Position numbers and translations under genes: made by a program
Origin: Microcosmobacter mediterraneus
GTDB lineage: Bacteria; Bacteroidota; Bacteroidia; Flavobacteriales; Flavobacteriaceae
Direction: 5' to 3'
NCBI RefSeq assembly: GCF_031846265.1
Contig: NZ_JAVRIA010000002.1
Location: 186,001-250,000 of the forward strand
Length of the DNA stretch: 64,000 nucleotides
Notes under the pieces: model-generated
What the model saw: the letters and a program-made list of their open reading frames with translations, nothing else
Told to the model about the DNA's origin: nothing
The model's database searches: none
Shown: in pieces, positions 63,363 to 64,000 of the stretch
How the letters are laid out: each line of letters begins with the position of its first letter
Position numbering within the stretch: position 1 is the stretch's first letter

Positions 63363-63513
63363 AATATTTTGTCCCCTCGAGCATTATCGAGGTCAAAATG
63401 TATTTTAAACGAAGATACCTTGCAAAGCAACTCGACAGGTTTTAAATAGGTCTCGACTACGCTCGACCAGACATTATGCATATGTCTTAAGATTTTAATC
63501 ATCAAGAATTCTA
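63363..63513. repeat. Repeat-rich gap with DUF6090 relic
   Basis: The gap contains a perfect 6-bp hairpin CCTCGA/TCGAGG (63375-63392, 6-base loop), a copy of a CTCGAC-type repeat (63449-63468, GGTCTCGACTACGCTCGACC), and, on the minus strand from 63502, eight codons reading MIKILRHM that match the start of DUF6090 proteins before running into the repeat. It appears to be a truncated third DUF6090 copy disrupted by repeat sequence. Confidence 0.6.
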
Positions 63514-63873
63514 TTAACTATTATTTTTAAACAGTAATGACGCTTGCTTGCCAAAGACACCAGCAACTCCAGCAGCTAAACCTCCTATAATCCCAGTTAC
63601 TAAAATCAAAACATAAGGATTACCTCCTAGAGTTAATAAGGTTGAAATCTTTTTTGCTAAAACAAAATCATTGGCATTGCCTAACCAAAATGAATGTACT
63701 ATCCACAATAAAGCAATGGCTAAAAAAGGTATAAAAAATACCGACGTTTTCTTCAACTGAACTAACAGTGCTGATAAAAAAGCGGCTAACATAATTGACC
63801 ACCAAGGTAAAAACTGTGCAAGAATAATTGCTAATAGAATGGTAAGTATAAAGTTGGTTATGTTCTTATTCAT
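63514..63873 (-). CDS. Small multi-pass membrane protein (hypothetical)
   Basis: A 119-residue inner-membrane protein with about four hydrophobic helices (TNFILTILLAIILAQFLPW, WSIMLAAFLSALLVQL, VFFIPFLAIALLWIVHSFWL and PYVLILVTGIIGGLAAGVAG). No family is recognised. Its start overlaps the stop of the gene at the window edge by 8 bases, so the two are cotranscribed. The glycine-rich last helix is typical of small membrane proteins without enzymatic function. Confidence 0.7.
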   Translation of the reverse strand: MNKNITNFILTILLAIILAQFLPWWSIMLAAFLSALLVQLKKTSVFFIPFLAIALLWIVHSFWLGNANDFVLAKKISTLLTLGGNPYVLILVTGIIGGLAAGVAGVFGKQASLLFKNNS

Positions 63874-64000
63874 TACTTGAAGGTGTTAAGGTTTGTGTTG
63901 CAATTACTGTATCATCAGCAGTTTCATTTTGCATATAGTTAAGGCTATGGTAGTTACCTACAGCCCAATCATCTATGAAATTATCATAATATTTACTCCC
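63866..64000 (-). CDS. C-terminal end of an unidentified protein (cut by window edge)
   Basis: An open frame from the window edge that ends at a TAA at 63868-63866, 44 codons long: it begins GSKYYDNFIDDWAVGN and ends LTPSSNE. It overlaps the start of the small membrane protein gene by 8 bases, which supports its being real. Too little is present to name a family. Confidence 0.6.
   Translation of the reverse strand, partial: GSKYYDNFIDDWAVGNYHSLNYMQNETADDTVIATQTLTPSSNE

Noticed and set aside
1..64000. Prophage, insertion sequence or defence island
   Set aside because: No integrase, transposase, phage structural or nuclease-defence genes were found; the DEDDy exonuclease stands alone.

Overview
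The window is about 64 kb of AT-rich chromosome from a member of the Bacteroidota, almost certainly a marine Flavobacteriaceae (Winogradskyella/Lacinutrix/Olleya-like). The evidence is: three giant secreted proteins with type IX secretion (T9SS) C-terminal sorting domains; DUF4270, DUF6090 and DUF2007 families; a TonB-dependent receptor with a carboxypeptidase-regulatory N-terminal domain paired with a lipoprotein; frequent TAnnTTTG -7 boxes with almost no Shine-Dalgarno sequences; and several TTG starts. The species assignment is inference.

Layout. 1-6.9 kb (minus strand): the 5' part of ileS, radA, two tandem alpha/beta-hydrolase-fold proteins lacking the nucleophilic serine, a YbhN/MprF-type membrane protein, panD and panC. 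7.0-11.4 kb (plus): a half-length GT5 glycogen-synthase-like protein, a DUF4270 lipoprotein and glmS. 11.5-16.1 kb: a TonB receptor plus SGNH-hydrolase lipoprotein pair, closed by a terminator. 16.1-20.8 kb: sucB and sucA with a REPIN-like inverted repeat between them, then a small outer-membrane protein. 20.9-22.2 kb: a polyprenyl diphosphate synthase and an unknown partner. 22.2-29.1 kb: a complete TetR/TolC/adaptor/RND efflux operon with a 10-bp-arm palindrome overlapping its promoter. 29.1-32.1 kb: feoB, feoA and a SCO1 family copper chaperone. 32.3-33.9 kb: rseP and tRNA-Asn. 34.0-39.2 kb: a biotin cluster (bioD, bioA, a ketoacyl-synthase-like gene, bioB) with a Coa1-like gene on the opposite strand. 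39.3-40.6 kb: a cupin-like oxygenase and recX. 40.7-61.0 kb: three T9SS-secreted proteins of 2006, 2272 and 1663 residues (a multidomain adhesin-like protein, an M14 carboxypeptidase with nine tandem FN3 repeats, and an M12B-type metalloprotease with four Ig-like repeats), with a double-ATPase ABC protein on the opposite strand between the first two. 61.0-64 kb: a DEDDy exonuclease, a DUF6090 cluster (one intact gene, one broken by an in-frame stop, one N-terminal relic), a small membrane protein and the end of a further gene.

How the parts fit. Most of the window is housekeeping: translation, recombination, pantothenate, amino sugar, TCA cycle, isoprenoid, iron, envelope stress and biotin genes. 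The accessory interest lies in the 18 kb of secreted modular proteins, where GEVED, FN3 and MAM-like modules are shared between neighbours, in the decaying DUF6090 cluster, and in several small dispersed repeats. I saw no CRISPR array, no insertion sequence, no prophage and no clear defence system.
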